Assembly (NCBI GenBank): GCA_023430945.1 | Contig: JAEYYE010000195.1 | Span: 1-7,848 of the forward strand | Reading direction: 5' to 3' | Length of the DNA: 7,848 bases | Origin: Bacteroidota bacterium | Lineage (GTDB): Bacteria > Bacteroidota > Bacteroidia > Flavobacteriales_F > PHOS-HE28 | Shown: positions 5,710 to 7,848 of the stretch, one piece after another | Layout of the letters: each line of letters begins with the position of its first letter | How positions within the stretch are numbered: the first letter of the stretch is position 1 | Translations under genes and position numbers: made by a program | The notes under the pieces: generated by a model | What the model was told of the DNA's origin: nothing | The model's input: only the letters and a program-made list of their open reading frames with translations | Databases searched by the model: none

Positions 5710-7322
5710 TATGCTTTTACGGCAGTGCGTGGTGCAGCTTCAAGGATCTCGGCACTCGCGCCATCCTTGTACTTGTTGAAGTTGTCGTTGAACGCCTTGG
5801 CCAGCTTATCCGCCTGTTCATCGTACGCAGCCTTGTCCTTCCAGGTGCTGCGTGGATCGAGGATCTCGGCCGGAACCTCAGGACAGCTGGCCGGGAAATT
5901 CACCCCGAAGACCGGATGCTGTTTGAATTCCACATTGTCCAGTTCGCCTTTCAGCGCAGCGGTGATCATTGCCCGTGTGTAACGCAGCTTCATGCGCTCG
6001 CCGGTGCCATAGGCGCCGCCGCTCCAGCCGGTATTCACCAACCAGATGCGCACATCGTGCTGCTTCATCTTCTCACCCAGCATATCCGCATACTTGGTCG
6101 GATGCAGCGGCAGGAACGGTGCACCGAAACATGCACTGAACACGGTCTTCGGCTCGGTGATGCCTGCCTCGGTACCGGCCACTTTCGCGGTATATCCGCT
6201 GATGAACCAGTACATCGCCTGGCCGGGGGTCAACCGGCTGATCGGTGGCAGTACGCCGTACGCATCGCAGGTGAGGAAGAAGATGTTCTTCGGATGCGAT
6301 CCAATGCTGGGCTGGGCGATGTTATCGATGTGATGGATCGGATAGCTTACACGGGTGTTCTCAGTCTTCGTGCCGTCGCTGAAATCGACCTTGGTGGTGC
6401 CTTCCTCGAACACGATGTTCTCGAGAAGTGATCCGAACTTGATCGCATTCCAGATCTGCGGCTCTTTCTCGGCGCTCAGATCGATGCACTTCGCGTAGCA
6501 GCCGCCTTCGAAATTGAATACGCCCTTGTCGCTCCAGCCATGTTCATCATCACCGATCAACCGGCGATCGGGATCGGCACTGAGCGTGGTCTTACCGGTG
6601 CCGCTCAAGCCGAAGAACACCGCGGTATCACCTTCCCTGCCGATGTTGGCGCTGCAGTGCATGCTGAGCACGCCGCGCTCCTGCGGAAGCACGTAATTCA
6701 GAACGGTGAAGATCCCCTTCTTGATCTCGCCGGTGTAGCCCGTGCCCCCGATGATGATCATCTTGCGGGTGAAGTTGAGGATCGCGAAGTTGTGCTGGCG
6801 CGTTCCATCCTTTTCGGGATCGGCGTTGAAGCCGGGCGCGCAGATGACATGCCATTCCGGATCGAAACCTTCGAGCTGTTCGGCCGTGGGACGCAGGAAC
6901 ATGTTGCCGGCGAACAAGGCGCTCCACGGATATTCCGCCACCACGCGCAGGTTCAACTGATAGGTCGGATCGGCACAGGCGTAGGCATCCTTGATGTACA
7001 CATCGCGGTTCATCAGGTACGCGCACATCTTGTCGTACAGGGCATCGAACTTCGCTGGATCGAAGGCGATGTTCACATCACCCCACCAAACCGTTCCTTC
7101 GGTCTTCGCATCCTTCACGCAGAACTTGTCCTTCGGGCTGCGGCCGGTGAATTCGCCGGTATCGATCGCGAGCGCACCGCTGTCGGCGAACACGCCCTGG
7201 CCGTTCACGATGGCGTGCTCGACCAGCTCGGCCGGCTCCAGATTCCAATATGCATCACCCACACGTGCCAGACCGATCTTCGAAAGGTCAGCGTTCTTCG
7301 GTTTATTACCGAACTCGTTCAT
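5709..7322 (-). CDS. pckA: Phosphoenolpyruvate carboxykinase (ATP)
   Basis: 537 residues, near the 540 of the E. coli enzyme. It catalyses oxaloacetate + ATP to PEP + ADP + CO2, the entry to gluconeogenesis from TCA intermediates; in some fermenters it runs in reverse. Key sites are present: FTGRSPKDKF with the substrate-binding Arg61, YTGEIKKG (196-203) with the metal-binding Lys, MHCSAN with His222, the P-loop GLSGTGKTTLS (238-248), the metal and PEPCK signature LIGDDEHGW (255-263), and NTRVSYP with Arg323. Nothing is missing or truncated. ATG start at 7320-7322, TAA stop. It is a soluble cytoplasmic enzyme. A TAATTTTG element 26 bases upstream gives it its own promoter and a short leader. 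It is followed at once by the binding-protein gene (one-base overlap), probably reflecting compact layout rather than a shared pathway. Confidence 0.98.
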   Translation of the reverse strand: MNEFGNKPKNADLSKIGLARVGDAYWNLEPAELVEHAIVNGQGVFADSGALAIDTGEFTGRSPKDKFCVKDAKTEGTVWWGDVNIAFDPAKFDALYDKMCAYLMNRDVYIKDAYACADPTYQLNLRVVAEYPWSALFAGNMFLRPTAEQLEGFDPEWHVICAPGFNADPEKDGTRQHNFAILNFTRKMIIIGGTGYTGEIKKGIFTVLNYVLPQERGVLSMHCSANIGREGDTAVFFGLSGTGKTTLSADPDRRLIGDDEHGWSDKGVFNFEGGCYAKCIDLSAEKEPQIWNAIKFGSLLENIVFEEGTTKVDFSDGTKTENTRVSYPIHHIDNIAQPSIGSHPKNIFFLTCDAYGVLPPISRLTPGQAMYWFISGYTAKVAGTEAGITEPKTVFSACFGAPFLPLHPTKYADMLGEKMKQHDVRIWLVNTGWSGGAYGTGERMKLRYTRAMITAALKGELDNVEFKQHPVFGVNFPASCPEVPAEILDPRSTWKDKAAYDEQADKLAKAFNDNFNKYKDGASAEILEAAPRTAVKA

Positions 7323-7347
7323 GTCCTGTTAGGTTGGAAATTGGAGC

Positions 7348-7355
7348 CAAAATTA
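7348..7355 (-). promoter_or_regulatory. Bacteroidota-type -7 promoter element of pckA
   Basis: Read on the minus strand, TAATTTTG matches TAnnTTTG exactly and lies 25 bases before the pckA ATG. The transcript would start near 7341, giving a leader of about 19 nt. The -33 region falls at the DUF423 stop codon and shows only a weak TTAG, so the -33 box is not assigned. No operator for carbon control is recognisable. Confidence 0.65.
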
Positions 7356-7375
7356 GGGCTTTCCGCGATACAGGG

Positions 7376-7780
7376 CTAATGACCTTTGTCAGCATTGCGC
7401 AATGCTATTATGAACAACAGGAGCCAGCCGCCAATGAAGAAAAGACCACCGATCGGCGTGATCGGACCAAGGATCGGGGTGATCCCATGCAGGCCGGTGA
7501 CGGTTCGGGTGCTCAGCACGTAGAGCGATCCACAGAAAAAAGTGATCCCCAGCAGGAAGAACAGCCTTGCAAGCCGCGCTCGTTTCACCGGGATCCGATC
7601 GGAGAGGAGTGCGAGCCCGAACAACGCAAGTCCGTGGTGGAACTGATATTGAACCGCCGTGTTCCATTGCGAAAGCGCGTTGGCATCGATCCGTGCCTTC
7701 AAACCATGCGCACCGAACGCACCGAAGGCCACAGCGAGCATCAGTATGAATGAAGCCCAGGCAAGTGTATTCCGATCCAT
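7376..7780 (-). CDS. DUF423 family small membrane protein (YgdD/TMEM256-like)
   Basis: 134 residues from the ATG at 7778-7780. The frame can be extended six codons to a TTG at 7798, but the ATG gives the normal family start. The family pattern is complete: a first membrane helix ending in AVAFGAFGAHGLK, then SQWNTAVQYQFHHGLALFGLALL, FFLLGITFFCGSLYVLS, and GPITPIGGLFFIGGWLLLFIIAL, four membrane helices in all. These inner-membrane proteins are widespread in bacteria and their function is not known. It ends with TAG 53 bp before the pckA ATG, and the pckA promoter lies in that gap. A shared transcript with pckA is possible but not needed. Confidence 0.93.
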   Translation of the reverse strand: MDRNTLAWASFILMLAVAFGAFGAHGLKARIDANALSQWNTAVQYQFHHGLALFGLALLSDRIPVKRARLARLFFLLGITFFCGSLYVLSTRTVTGLHGITPILGPITPIGGLFFIGGWLLLFIIALRNADKGH

Positions 7781-7813
7781 GCCGCAAAGCTCGGTCAACC
7801 GGACCGTATAATG

Positions 7814-7848
7814 CAGAAGACCTCCGCCGGTGGGGCGAAGGTCTCCTG
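7814..7848 (-). terminator. Hairpin at the window edge, likely terminator of a gene to the right
   Basis: AGACCT (7818-7823) pairs with AGGTCT (7839-7844). Inside this CGCC (7825-7828) pairs with GGCG (7834-7837), and outside it CAG (7814-7816) can pair with CTG (7846-7848), each beyond one mismatch. It precedes the DUF423 gene, so on the minus strand it would close an upstream gene outside the window. It resembles the hairpin after pckA: both are followed on the minus strand by TTCT and then only scattered T residues. Without the neighbouring sequence the direction is uncertain. Confidence 0.4.

Noticed and set aside
5062..5982. Long plus-strand frame of 306 codons, and similar frames at 957-1466 and 6540-7379
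   Set aside because: They lie antisense to clearly conserved genes (binding protein and pckA, glycosyltransferase, pckA), show no recognisable domain, and are rich in His, Arg and Gly as expected for shadows of G+C-rich genes.

Overview
The window looks like chromosomal DNA from a Bacteroidota bacterium, probably a relatively G+C-rich relative of Flavobacteriales (the lineage is inference). Three things support this: a secreted repeat protein ending in a type IX secretion (T9SS) sorting domain, -7 promoter elements of the TAnnTTTG type in front of the SRP RNA gene and pckA, and a substrate-binding protein of the form common in Bacteroidota. The content is mostly housekeeping. I found no phage, IS, CRISPR or defence genes and no clearly new multi-gene system.

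Left part (1-1827): the 3' part of a YcbB-type L,D-transpeptidase gene (+), which runs in from outside the window, meets tail to tail with a gene for a membrane-anchored family 2 glycosyltransferase (-). The two overlap by 23 bp. Both suggest cell-envelope work.

Middle (1828-3711): a gene on the minus strand for a secreted protein with seven repeats of about 58 residues, probably a beta-propeller, and a C-terminal T9SS sorting domain. It is split by one in-frame TAG at a position where most repeats have Gln. This is the most interesting point in the window. The 315 bp gene-free stretch to its right (3397-3711) holds a 9 bp inverted repeat touching the start codon, a promoter element, the small SRP RNA (ffs, about 98 nt) with its T8 terminator, and the leader of the next gene.

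Right part (3712-7848): an FtsB/DivIC-like division protein gene (non-ATG start) is coupled by an ATGA overlap to a DinB-family gene (+). This pair converges, with a 50 bp overlap, on a minus-strand gene for a BtuF/FepB-like periplasmic binding protein. That gene starts one base into the stop codon of pckA (ATP-dependent PEP carboxykinase), and a terminator-like hairpin lies just inside it. Upstream of pckA, on the same strand, is a DUF423 small membrane protein gene, and another hairpin sits at the window edge. pckA has its own promoter overlapping the end of the DUF423 gene.

A striking background feature is the high density of GATC words in the housekeeping genes, less marked in the more A+T-rich repeat-protein gene.
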